From the NCBI RefSeq assembly GCF_900129315.1, contig NZ_FQUS01000002.1, positions 1 to 64,000 of the forward strand: a stretch of 64,000 nt of DNA, written 5' to 3'. Made by a program: the position numbers and the translations under genes. The stretch comes from Fodinibius roseus. GTDB taxonomy: Bacteria; Bacteroidota; Rhodothermia; Balneolales; Balneolaceae. Under the pieces are notes generated by a model that saw nothing but the letters and a program-made list of their open reading frames with translations, was not told the DNA's origin and made no database searches. Every line of letters begins with the position of its first letter. Position 1 is the stretch's first letter. Below are positions 43,808 to 52,217 of this stretch, piece after piece.

Positions 43808-44767
43808 ATGAGATATCTAAACACAACAAATCCCCAAAAGCTGTATGGACTATTTTTTTCCATATTGGCAGCGTCAATCGTCATTATAGCCTGTACGGAT
43901 TCAACAACATCCAAACAGCGGAACCCTGAACCAGCCAAGGCGATAGTGGTGACATCCACCGGCATGAATTTCGATCTGCCTGGTCAGATTCCTTCGGGTT
44001 GGACGACGTTTCGCTATCAAAACAAGACGGATATTACCCACTTTTTCGTAATCGAAAAGATGCCAGAGTTTGAAGGCGACCAAAAGACGGTCGAAGACAG
44101 CAAAGAAGAGATAGTACCGGTTTTCCAGAACATCATGGATGATATCAACGGAAAAGATCCAAGCTTCCCGGATGCTGGTTTCGAGCTTCCCGAATGGTAT
44201 CCAAACGTGCTGTTTGTGGGCGGCCCCGGTTTGATCGGCCCTAACGGGACCGCTGAGACCACGATTCGTTTATCACCTGGAACATATGTGATTGAGTGTT
44301 ATGTGAAGATGCCCGACGGCACATTCCATTCAACGGAGGGAATGATTAAAGGATTAGAGGTCACAGAAGAGATCTCCGATATCGATCCGCCGGATCCCAA
44401 TGTGGAAATGACACTTTCCAGCACCAACGGCATTGAGGTAGACGGGAATCTGACAGCAGGCGAAAATATTGTAAGCGTCATTTATGATGATCAAAAAGCA
44501 CAGGAGCATTTCCTCGGTTTTGACGTGCACCTGGCGCGCTTGGAAGACGATACCGACATGGATGAGTTGGGCGCATGGATGAACTGGAGTACGCCAAATG
44601 GGCTTACTACAATTGCACCGGTAGAGTTTTTAGGTGGCGCTCAGGAAATGCCTATGGGTGGTACCGCTTACGTTAAAGTAAATCTTGAACCGGGTGAATA
44701 TGCCTGGATTGCTGAAGTTCCCAACCCCGCCGAAAAGGGCATGCTCAAAACGTTTACCGTGGAATAA
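43808..44767 (+). CDS. exported two-domain (cupredoxin-like?) lipoprotein
   Basis: 319 aa with a lipoprotein signal (ASIVIIAC, Cys at about 28). Two beta-rich halves follow. The first (AIVVTSTGMNFDLPGQIPSG, ITHFFVIEKMPEF, GGPGLIGPNGTAETTIRL, PGTYVIECYVKMPDG) has the strand order and G-x-Y-x-x-x-C spacing of cupredoxin-like folds; the second (GIEVDGNLTAGENIVSVIY, EPGEYAWIAEVPNPAEKGM) resembles it without Cys. Copper binding is not assured. ATG 43808 has GAGG at 43798-43801; ATG 43796 is less likely. It may be controlled by the adjacent divergent regulator. Confidence 0.65.
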   Translation: MRYLNTTNPQKLYGLFFSILAASIVIIACTDSTTSKQRNPEPAKAIVVTSTGMNFDLPGQIPSGWTTFRYQNKTDITHFFVIEKMPEFEGDQKTVEDSKEEIVPVFQNIMDDINGKDPSFPDAGFELPEWYPNVLFVGGPGLIGPNGTAETTIRLSPGTYVIECYVKMPDGTFHSTEGMIKGLEVTEEISDIDPPDPNVEMTLSSTNGIEVDGNLTAGENIVSVIYDDQKAQEHFLGFDVHLARLEDDTDMDELGAWMNWSTPNGLTTIAPVEFLGGAQEMPMGGTAYVKVNLEPGEYAWIAEVPNPAEKGMLKTFTVE

Positions 44768-44819
44768 TTTTTAACCTTCAATAAACAATTACTTATGTAT
44801 AAGACAAAAACACTGGTTA

Positions 44820-45213
44820 ATACTGCGCCAAAGGCGCTCCCGAGGAGAGGGTTGAGCGTAGCTTTGACGCCGCGGACGCGGAGACTCGAATTTGTTAACG
44901 GCAACTGGGAGGTCGTCGAATGGCAGGCCGGCGCTTCCTGCACAATACGTCCAACCCGTGCGCTTTCAAGGTGCCGTTGTCTGAGACGCTGCCGGAGCCG
45001 CTTCACTATCGAGTTCGAAGCGCACTTCAAGCACGGCAACCAGCAGCGGGCTGTTGCTACGGTGGAGCCGGAGGGTCGCGGAGGCGCGAGAACGTACGCC
45101 GAGGGTCGAGGTCAGCCCCGCCGCCATCTGTCTGAGACCCGGGCAGCGACTGGATGTGATGCCTCATGGATGCCGCGGGCGTAGGAGGCGGCCCTTGACC
45201 GCAGGCTGCGGTC
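44820..45213. other. GC-rich anomalous non-coding island
   Basis: About 390 bp that are visibly GC-richer than both neighbours, dominated by CG-rich words such as GACGCCGCGGACGCGGAG. Frames open on both strands encode Arg/Ser/Ala/Pro-rich sequence without family patterns. It ends with a perfect 8-bp hairpin GACCGCAG/CTGCGGTC (45197-45213), four bases from the oxidase stop. It may be foreign DNA, a decayed gene or a structured RNA; I cannot tell. Confidence 0.45.
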
Positions 45214-45216
45214 AGA

Positions 45217-46572
45217 TCAGCCGGCCGGCGGAACGTTGTGGTTCATCCGGAACAGGTTTTCCGGGTCCCATTTTTTCTTCAACTCAGTCAGGCGATTCCA
45301 GTGCTGTCCGTATGCATCCCGTGCCGGTTCATCTCCAACCTCGTCCAGATAGTTTACATACACGCCGTCAGCCGCATAGGGTTTTAGAGCGTTGAATAGT
45401 TCATCCGCCCAGGCCATCATTTCTTCATCTCGATTTTCATCGTCCCATTTGGGCACAGCGGTGATACAGAATTTTCGTTCCCGGTGAGGAAAGGCCGTAG
45501 CATGCGTATCTCTTCGGGCAATAGCTCCACCCAGCGGCTCCAAAAAGATGCTTGAAAACGGTGAAGGAATAGGTGCCGCTTTTTCAACAAAAGTGTCAAT
45601 CGCTTCATCGGGTATTGAATCAAAGAACGCCGATCGATAGTAATTGCGATCACCGGACCGGTACATCTCGTCAAGCTCTGAAAGAAGATCCGCGTAGGAG
45701 GTAGCTTCGATGCCATCCGAGAGGGGGGTTCCTATTTCTCTAAAAGGTTTAATCACGCTTTCTCCCTCAGCAGGGTTGCCGGCATAAAGTGGATAGAGGC
45801 AAAAAACGGTTTCACTTTCTGGTGTATTAAACATAACGGGCATACACTGGAGCTCGTCAGGGGCATCGAGCATGTAGTCCCGCCAGAAACGAAGAAGTCT
45901 CGGGGCTTCCTCTATTGGGTGAACTATGGGGCCGGCCAGTACGTCAGGTCCCATCTCGTGAAGCTGAAATTCAAACGAAGTCACAACACCAAAGTTACCG
46001 CTTCCGCCCCGTATGCCCCAGAATAGGTTGGGGTATTTATCTTCGCTTGCATGAATCAATTCTCCTTCGGCGGTAACAACATCGACCGAGATAAGGTTAT
46101 CGCAGGCAAGGCCGTGTTTGCGGGAGGTCCATCCAAGGCCGCCGCCGAGTGTATAACCGGCAATTCCGACGGTTGAAACCGGAGCACCGGTGATAACCAG
46201 TCCAAACTTTTGGGTTTCATGATCAAGATCGCGAACGCTGGTGCCGGGTCCTGCCTTTGCTATTTTAATAGTGGGATCTACGTAGATCTCATTCATCAGG
46301 GAAAGGTCGATCATTAGTCCGCCATCGCTTACAGCGTGGCCTGCCGCGTGATGACCGCCGCCGCGAATGGAAACGAGCAGTTGATGATCTCGTGCAAAAT
46401 TAATGGAGGCTATTACATCGCTTGTGTCCTTGCACCGAGCAATGGCCATCGGCTTGCGGTCAATTCTTCCGTTCCAGACTGAACGGGCTTCATGGTATCC
46501 CGAATCTCTCGGGAAAAGTAAAGATCCGTGTAATTTTTCTCGAAACTTTTTGATTGCAGATTGATGAACCAT
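45217..46572 (-). CDS. FAD-linked oxidase, berberine-bridge-enzyme type
   Basis: 451-aa oxidoreductase with a PCMH FAD-binding domain (about 40-215) and a C-terminal BBE segment (YVNYLDEVGDEPARDAYGQH, then WDPENLFRMNHNV). The RGGGHHAAGH motif (about 70-79) carries the histidine that links FAD covalently in this family, and LGGGLGWTSRKHGLACDN follows at about 141-158. No signal peptide. Members oxidise sugars or alkaloid-like alcohols; the substrate is unknown here. Single-gene transcript. Confidence 0.9.
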   Translation of the reverse strand: MVHQSAIKKFREKLHGSLLFPRDSGYHEARSVWNGRIDRKPMAIARCKDTSDVIASINFARDHQLLVSIRGGGHHAAGHAVSDGGLMIDLSLMNEIYVDPTIKIAKAGPGTSVRDLDHETQKFGLVITGAPVSTVGIAGYTLGGGLGWTSRKHGLACDNLISVDVVTAEGELIHASEDKYPNLFWGIRGGSGNFGVVTSFEFQLHEMGPDVLAGPIVHPIEEAPRLLRFWRDYMLDAPDELQCMPVMFNTPESETVFCLYPLYAGNPAEGESVIKPFREIGTPLSDGIEATSYADLLSELDEMYRSGDRNYYRSAFFDSIPDEAIDTFVEKAAPIPSPFSSIFLEPLGGAIARRDTHATAFPHRERKFCITAVPKWDDENRDEEMMAWADELFNALKPYAADGVYVNYLDEVGDEPARDAYGQHWNRLTELKKKWDPENLFRMNHNVPPAG

Positions 46573-46720
46573 TGCGTTTTCCCGTTCATTTAATTCTCTT
46601 TATAACACTAATATGGTTTTTTTGCTTAGATTTGGCAATTAAAAAAATTAAATGCAAGCTGTATGGGTCGAGATTCCAAACTATTTTTTAATCCGTATAA
46701 ATCTTCGGCCTGTAATATTT

Positions 46721-49126
46721 TTATTTAAACTCCACGACCGTACAGCCCGCTCCACCTTGCTGTATGGGAGCCATCCCGTAACTCTTCACCTCTTTGCGTT
46801 TATCCAGATATTCGTGCACCAACCCTTTCAGAATTCCCTCCCCCTTGCCGTGGATGATATGAACCTGCTCTCGTCCCGCCGCTATGGCGTCATCCAGGTA
46901 GTTCTGTACTTCCTTCATCGCCTCGCGTCCCCGCATGCCCCGAATTTCGATCTGAGGCTGCACCATCTTATACCGGTTGCCGCCCTCAATAGTTACGTTG
47001 ATCTGCTGTTTCTCCTTTTTCCGGGGAGCATCTTCCACTTTAATCAGATTGTCATACTTGGTTTTGAGGCGAAGTCCCCCGGCCATAACGACTGCTCTCC
47101 GGCCGTTGATCTCCTTGAGCTCGCCGGTGGTCCGGGCATCCCTGAGGCGTACGCGGTCGCCCACTTCCGGCTCGTCAGCAGTATCCCGAACAGCGGGTTC
47201 CTCGTCCTCCATTTCTTCGAGTCCGCTATCCACCTGCTCGCGAAACTCCTCCACCTCGCGGCGGGCCTGCCTGATGACTTCCTCATCTTTTTCACCCTGT
47301 TGGACAATGCGTTCAACTGCCTGTTCAATCTTTTGGTTGGCGGAATCAATAATTGATTTCGCCTCTTCCAGGGCCTTCTCCCGGATCTTCTTTTCTTCTT
47401 TCTCAATAGCAGATCGTTTCTCCTCATAGCGGTGGCGTGCTTTTTCCGTGCCGGATTTTAACGCGTCATATTTCTTTTTAAGCTGTTCGGCTTCCTGGGT
47501 TTTGGCTTCAAGCTCGGAAATTAAGGTCTCCATATCTCTTTTGCCTTCGCCCAGCATCCGGCGCGCTTTGTCCAGGAGCTGATGCTGCAGCTGCATTCGC
47601 CCGGCAATTTCAAAAGCGTAACTACTGCCCGGAACCCCCTTTTTGAAGCGATAGGTGGGGGAGAGCGTATCCTGGTCAAATTCCATGGATCCATTGACGG
47701 CAAAATCGTGCTCGTGGGCAAAAACCTTCAGCGATCCGTGGTGTGTGGTCACCAGTACCTTGGCTTCCCGCGCCATCAGCAGTTCAATCAGGGATTGAAA
47801 CAGAGCCCCGCCTTCCTCGGGATCGGTCCCGGCGGCCGCCTCGTCAATGAGTACCAGGCTGTGTTTATCGGCATGCCTGATGGTGTGCTTCATCCATTCA
47901 AGACGCGAGGAGAAGGTGCTCAGGTCATTTTCAATGGATTGGTCGTCGCCCATATCGACAAATATGCTGTTGTAGACCGGCAGCTCGGAACTATCGCGGG
48001 CGGGAATGGCGTAGCCGGACTGGATCATCAGGCAGCAAAGCCCCAGGGTCTTGAGAGCTACTGACTTGCCGCCGGCGTTGGGACCCGTAATCACCAGGCA
48101 TCGTTCCTCTTCGGAGAGTTCCATATCCAGCGGAACAACCTGTTCCCGCCCGGCCTCCGGAATGTCCCTGTTTTTGAGCAGGAGCAGCGGGTTATAGGCC
48201 TCCTTGAGGTAGAGATGCGAGGTTTCGGAAATAACGGGCACGAATCCCTCCAGGTCAATGCTGAGCCGGGCTTTTGAAGCGATGACATCGAGGGTCGTCA
48301 GGACGTCGAGGTTTTGACGGATCGCCTCCCGGTTCTGACCGACTTCGGCGGTCAGTGCGCGCAGGATCCGCTCGATTTCACTCTGTTCCTCCGACTCCAT
48401 CTGACGGATTTCATTGTTGATATTCAACGCCTCGACCGGCTCGAGATAGACCGTTTGTCCCGACGATGAAACGTCATGTACAAATCCCCTGACCTTGCGC
48501 TTATACTCGGCCAGGACCGGAATGACCATACGCCCGTTGCGAATCGTGGGACCTTCGTCGGAAGTACGGCCCCGCTTGGAAAGGCGTCCCATTACCCGGT
48601 TGATGGTATTGCGCAGGTCATGACGCTTGTTGTTCAATCGTTTCCGGATGGATTGCAGCCGGGGACTGGCATCACTGCGAAGTTCCCCGTTTTCGGTAAG
48701 CACATCCTGCAGGGTCTCTTCCAGCTGCGGCAGGGGGATGAGTCCGATGGCAATCTCTTTGAGCTCAGGGTAGCGCTCCTCCCGGTCATCCAGGTACGAT
48801 TTGATGCGCCGGGACGTAATACAGACCTCCAGGATGTCAATAAAAGCGGGCAGGGGAAGGATCCGGTTTTCGGTACGTGATTTTTTGAGCTGCTCCCTGA
48901 TATCGTGGAGGTTATACAGGGGAAAGGCCGCGTCATTTTGAAGCAGGTCCATCATCTCCCGGGTTTGGCCGAGCCGCCGCTTGATTACCTGTGGATCCGA
49001 GAAGGGTTGCATCCTGGCAAGTTGCTCACGAGCCATAACGGAGCGAGTGTTTTTCAAGGTCGCCGTTCTGACGGTTTCGAATCCGATTTTTTTACTCAGT
49101 TGTTCCGGGAATAGATGCATGGACAT
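46721..49126 (-). CDS. mutS2: endonuclease MutS2
   Basis: 801 aa, about the family's length. The N-terminal clamp/lever region (1-310) lacks the mismatch-recognition domain I of MutS. The ABC-type ATPase has Walker A GPNAGGKSVALKT (about 334-346), Walker B LVLIDEAAAGTDPEEG, and then a long coiled coil (about 510-620). A C-terminal Smr nuclease domain ends it (IEIRGMRGREAMKEV, HIIHGKGEGILKGLVHEYL). It acts in suppressing recombination or rescuing collided ribosomes in other bacteria. Monocistronic, separated from the dcw region. Confidence 0.95.
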   Translation of the reverse strand: MSMHLFPEQLSKKIGFETVRTATLKNTRSVMAREQLARMQPFSDPQVIKRRLGQTREMMDLLQNDAAFPLYNLHDIREQLKKSRTENRILPLPAFIDILEVCITSRRIKSYLDDREERYPELKEIAIGLIPLPQLEETLQDVLTENGELRSDASPRLQSIRKRLNNKRHDLRNTINRVMGRLSKRGRTSDEGPTIRNGRMVIPVLAEYKRKVRGFVHDVSSSGQTVYLEPVEALNINNEIRQMESEEQSEIERILRALTAEVGQNREAIRQNLDVLTTLDVIASKARLSIDLEGFVPVISETSHLYLKEAYNPLLLLKNRDIPEAGREQVVPLDMELSEEERCLVITGPNAGGKSVALKTLGLCCLMIQSGYAIPARDSSELPVYNSIFVDMGDDQSIENDLSTFSSRLEWMKHTIRHADKHSLVLIDEAAAGTDPEEGGALFQSLIELLMAREAKVLVTTHHGSLKVFAHEHDFAVNGSMEFDQDTLSPTYRFKKGVPGSSYAFEIAGRMQLQHQLLDKARRMLGEGKRDMETLISELEAKTQEAEQLKKKYDALKSGTEKARHRYEEKRSAIEKEEKKIREKALEEAKSIIDSANQKIEQAVERIVQQGEKDEEVIRQARREVEEFREQVDSGLEEMEDEEPAVRDTADEPEVGDRVRLRDARTTGELKEINGRRAVVMAGGLRLKTKYDNLIKVEDAPRKKEKQQINVTIEGGNRYKMVQPQIEIRGMRGREAMKEVQNYLDDAIAAGREQVHIIHGKGEGILKGLVHEYLDKRKEVKSYGMAPIQQGGAGCTVVEFK

Positions 49127-49216
49127 GAATGATTCGGTTCAACAGCAGGGACCTATGGGATGACACCCTAAAAACTATCTGCTTAACACTATCTGTCAGT
49201 ATCATGGGTTGTTTGC

Positions 49217-49238
49217 CTCAAATATAAGCTTATTTGAG
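49217..49238. repeat. short palindrome upstream of mutS2
   Basis: CTCAAATA (49217-49224) and TATTTGAG (49231-49238) form a perfect 8-bp inverted repeat with a 6-base centre, in the gap between mutS2 and the decayed phzF. It could be an operator for either. TATCTTTG at 49273-49280 resembles the Bacteroidota -7 element for the rightward gene. Confidence 0.4.
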
Positions 49239-49330
49239 CGGAATGATGAATGGGATTTCTTACAACTTTCCCTATCTTTGAGCAAGTTCTATTCCAATAA
49301 AATCAAGAATTTATATCCAGCTCACTAACC

Positions 49331-49695
49331 ATGGAGATACCGGTCTGCCAGGTTGATGCCTTTGCACCCGAGGCTTTCCAAGGCGATCCCGCTGCGGTAT
49401 GCCCGCTCCATGAGCGGTTGTCATACGATATGATGCAGAACATCGCGGCTGAAGAGGGAGAAGAAGCCGATTTCGTATCCCTCTTGTTTGCTCCTGCAGC
49501 CGGTATTACTGAAGATCCCGTTACCGGGTCGGCCCATACCATGTTGACGCCCTACTGGAGTACGCGACCGGGCAAGCATGAACCGGGCGGCAGATATCGA
49601 AACGATGGGGGACGGTGTTATGTAAGAAAAAGGGCAGCCGGGTGACCCGGGCCGGTAAGGCGTATACCAATATGAAAGAAACGATCAGAATATAG
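49331..49695 (+). pseudogene. phzF-family isomerase gene, internally deleted and frameshifted
   Basis: The start VCQVDAFAPEAFQGDPAAVC (residues 5-24) is the PhzF N-terminus and FAPAAGITEDPVTGSAHTML (about 53-72) is the C-lobe signature, but they are only about 30 residues apart instead of about 150; the NLSETAF region with the catalytic glutamate is gone. After GKHEPGGRYRNDGG the frame ends early, while the natural tail AGKAYTNMKETIRI continues in another frame to a TAG at 49693-49695. One deletion plus at least one indel make it a pseudogene. Confidence 0.8.
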
Positions 49696-49707
49696 CGCAT
49701 ACAGAAT

Positions 49708-50520
49708 ATGATGGAACTGCTGCTTCTTTTTTTGCTGGGGATTCTGGCCGGGATCGTAGCCGGGCTGTTCGGTTTGGGCGGCGGTATCCTGTTTACGCCT
49801 ATCCTGTTTGTGGTTTTTAACGATGCGGGGATTGCCCAACCCGTGGTATTGACGATCGGCAGTTCCCTTTTCTGTACTTTCATTGCCGCTCTGGGAAGCT
49901 CTGTTCGGCAGTATCAGCAGCGCAATTTTTATTGGGGGGAAGGCCTCAGAGTGGGCCTGTTGGGGGCTGTGGGCGTTTATGCGGGCAAGCTCGTTATTAC
50001 CTCGGAGTATTACAGCCAGCAGGAGTTCGTAATTTTTTTCAGCGTACTTCTGATCTATGTCGCGTATATGTTTTATCGCCGTGGCGCCCGACTGCCTAAA
50101 GAGATGCTGCGTAGCAGCAGTCCCCTCTCCCTGCGGGAGTCGACCGTTACCGGCGGACTGGGAGGCTTTGTGGCGGCCCTGGCGGGCATCGGGGGCGGGG
50201 GCGTGATGGTGCCGCTGATGAATCTCTGGTACAAGAAGGATTTTGTGAAATCCGTGAGCGTATCATCCCTGGCGATTGTCCTGATTTCGCTCTCAGGGTG
50301 GGGACAGCTGGCCTTCTTCAACGGGGAGACCGCAACACTGAGCTCATTTTCCGCCGGTTACGTGGATTTTGGGGCCGCTTTCCCGCTTGCTGCCGGGGGA
50401 TTGCTGGGCGGTTTCGGGGGCGCGCTGTTTAACCTGAAGATTAAGCGCCGCTACCTGCAATACGGCTTTGCCGTGTTAGCGGTGGCAATGGCGGTTAAGT
50501 TACTGAGCGAAGTTTTTTAA
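49708..50520 (+). CDS. TauE/SafE-family sulfite exporter-like protein
   Basis: 270-aa inner-membrane protein with about eight helices in two inverted halves, each with a glycine-rich motif: VAGLFGLGGGILFTPILFVV (about 14-33) and GFVAALAGIGGGGVMVPLMN (about 152-171), the signature repeats of the family. Members export sulfite, sulfoacetate or other organosulfur anions; the substrate here is unknown. It starts 12 bp after the phzF remnant. Confidence 0.9.
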   Translation: MMELLLLFLLGILAGIVAGLFGLGGGILFTPILFVVFNDAGIAQPVVLTIGSSLFCTFIAALGSSVRQYQQRNFYWGEGLRVGLLGAVGVYAGKLVITSEYYSQQEFVIFFSVLLIYVAYMFYRRGARLPKEMLRSSSPLSLRESTVTGGLGGFVAALAGIGGGGVMVPLMNLWYKKDFVKSVSVSSLAIVLISLSGWGQLAFFNGETATLSSFSAGYVDFGAAFPLAAGGLLGGFGGALFNLKIKRRYLQYGFAVLAVAMAVKLLSEVF

Positions 50521-50816
50521 AACGGTTTCCACCACGGCATTTATACCATGATATTGACTTATTTCCAAGAGCCGGTTGGTTGAGATCCTCAAGTTCCCTT
50601 CCGCTTTGGTAGGGGAGGCAGGCTTTGACCATCGGGAAGGGCAAAGCGGGTGAGGATAATAGCGGTATTGAAATAAAAAAAGGGAGTCCCGTTCAAAAGA
50701 CTCCCTTTATAGTTTAGCAATCAATCCCGCATATAGCGGGAAGGTAAACTGATATATGTGTATCAGCTTATTTCATCAGAGCAAAGCAATCTAAGTATAT
50801 CCGTCATCAGCTCGTC
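50521..50816. other. convergent intergenic region between tauE-like gene and ftsZ
   Basis: 296 bp between two convergent stops. It contains the dcw terminator at 50673-50708 and a second small hairpin TCCCGC/GCGGGA at about 50728-50743. No gene. Confidence 0.6.
50673..50708 (-). terminator. terminator of the dcw cluster after ftsZ
   Basis: On the minus strand a 10-bp stem AAAGGGAGTC/GACTCCCTTT (arms 50699-50708 and 50679-50688) with a 10-base loop is followed by TTTTTTTAT. It lies 109 bp past the ftsZ stop. Confidence 0.87.
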
Positions 50817-52154
50817 CTAATCCATTATTTTGCGGAGGAAAGCCGGCTGGTCGGAATCCGATTTATCTATTCGCTCGCGTCGGTTATTAAGTAATTTATC
50901 ACCTTTTTGCTGCTTTTTGGATTGCTCATCTTGCTGTTTTTCCTCCTTTTTATCCAGTGAGTGAATGTTCTTGAGTCCCCGGCGGTGAATGGCCGGCTGG
51001 TCCATATGCTTAAGGTTTTTCTCCCCCTTGTAAAAAGGCTGGTCAGCAGATTTGGAATAGCGGGTTTGTCCCGTCACCTCACTGGTGGTGGGCATCTTCA
51101 GATCGTCTGATGACGACTGCTTGGTTGAACTGCTGCTCTCCTTTTTGTTGGGAGCGACACGGGCCTCGTTGCGGTTATCCGCCAGGTCAAATCCCGTGGC
51201 GATGACCGTCACCCGAAGCTCGTCATCAAAACTCTCATCGAGAACGGTCCCCAGGATGATCTCGGCGTCTTCGCCGGCCTCCTGCTGGATGATGCTGGTA
51301 GCGGTGGTTGTTTCCTTCATACCCAGGTTGGCACCGGAGGAAATGTTGACCAGCACATTACGGGCCCCGCGGATGCTTACGCCGTCGAGCAGGGGCGAGT
51401 TAATGGCTTCGCGCGCAGCTATTTCCGCACGGTCTTCGCCGGTGGCATTGGCGGCACCCATGATGGCCGCCCCCCCGTCGAGCATGGTCGTGCGCACATC
51501 GGCGAAGTCGAGATTAATGAGTCCGGGCATCAGGATAAGATCCGAGATACCACGGGTCGCATTATAAAGCACCTGGTTGGCATGCTCGAAGGCTTCAAGC
51601 AGGGTGGTATCTTCATCCGCGATATTCATGAGCCGTTCATTGGGAATAACGATAACGGTGTCGCTGTTCTTTTTAAGTTCGGTAATCCCCTCGCGTGCGT
51701 ATTTCATCCGCTTGGGTCCCTCGCATTCAAAAGGAGTGGTAATAATGCCTACCGTGAGGATGCCTTTCCGTTTGGCAATACCGGACACCACGGGAGCGCC
51801 CCCGGTACCGGTTCCGCCTCCCATTCCGGCGGTCACGAAGACCATGTCGGCTCCTTCGATCGCCTCTTCTATTTCATGTCGATTTTCTTCTACGGCTTCA
51901 CGCCCGATTTCGGGACGTGCACCGGCACCCAGTCCGTTGGTAAGGTTTGCGCCTACCTGGATGGTGATATCGGCTGTGCTGTTTTTAAGCGCCTGGGCGT
52001 CGGTGTTCAGTGCGATATACTCTACACTGGTGAGACCTTTATGGATCATGTTGTTGACGGCATTGCCTCCGCCGCCGCCAACGCCCACGACTTTTATTTT
52101 TGCGTTGTCCTGACTGTCGATGTCAAAACTAAAACGAGAATTTAAGTTGCTCAT
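50817..52154 (-). CDS. ftsZ: cell division GTPase FtsZ with extended tail
   Basis: Tubulin homologue that forms the Z ring. The 445-aa protein has the glycine loop GVGGGGGNAV (24-33), the tubulin signature GGGTGTG (112-118) and the T7 region NLDFADV (214-220). The globular part ends near 325. A charged, disordered linker (about 330-430) leads to the C-terminal peptide SDQPAFLRKIMD, the site that binds FtsA in other species. Two shorter look-alikes, DQPFYKG (371-377) and DQPAIHRRG (385-393), occur inside the linker. Last gene of the cluster, 63 bp after ftsA. Confidence 0.97.
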   Translation of the reverse strand: MSNLNSRFSFDIDSQDNAKIKVVGVGGGGGNAVNNMIHKGLTSVEYIALNTDAQALKNSTADITIQVGANLTNGLGAGARPEIGREAVEENRHEIEEAIEGADMVFVTAGMGGGTGTGGAPVVSGIAKRKGILTVGIITTPFECEGPKRMKYAREGITELKKNSDTVIVIPNERLMNIADEDTTLLEAFEHANQVLYNATRGISDLILMPGLINLDFADVRTTMLDGGAAIMGAANATGEDRAEIAAREAINSPLLDGVSIRGARNVLVNISSGANLGMKETTTATSIIQQEAGEDAEIILGTVLDESFDDELRVTVIATGFDLADNRNEARVAPNKKESSSSTKQSSSDDLKMPTTSEVTGQTRYSKSADQPFYKGEKNLKHMDQPAIHRRGLKNIHSLDKKEEKQQDEQSKKQQKGDKLLNNRRERIDKSDSDQPAFLRKIMD

Positions 52155-52217
52155 AATTGACTCCTTGTTTAGATTGCTTTTTGTTTTTTTACTTGATTGC
52201 TATGCTATTATTTATTT

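Noticed and set aside
44795-45184. 129-codon open frame in the GC-rich island
   Set aside because: High GC opens frames on both strands; the product is Arg/Pro/Ser-rich with no recognisable pattern.
50600-50640. AGGCAGGCTTTGACC near the tauE-like gene
   Set aside because: Only one end-like word, with no partner at the expected distance.
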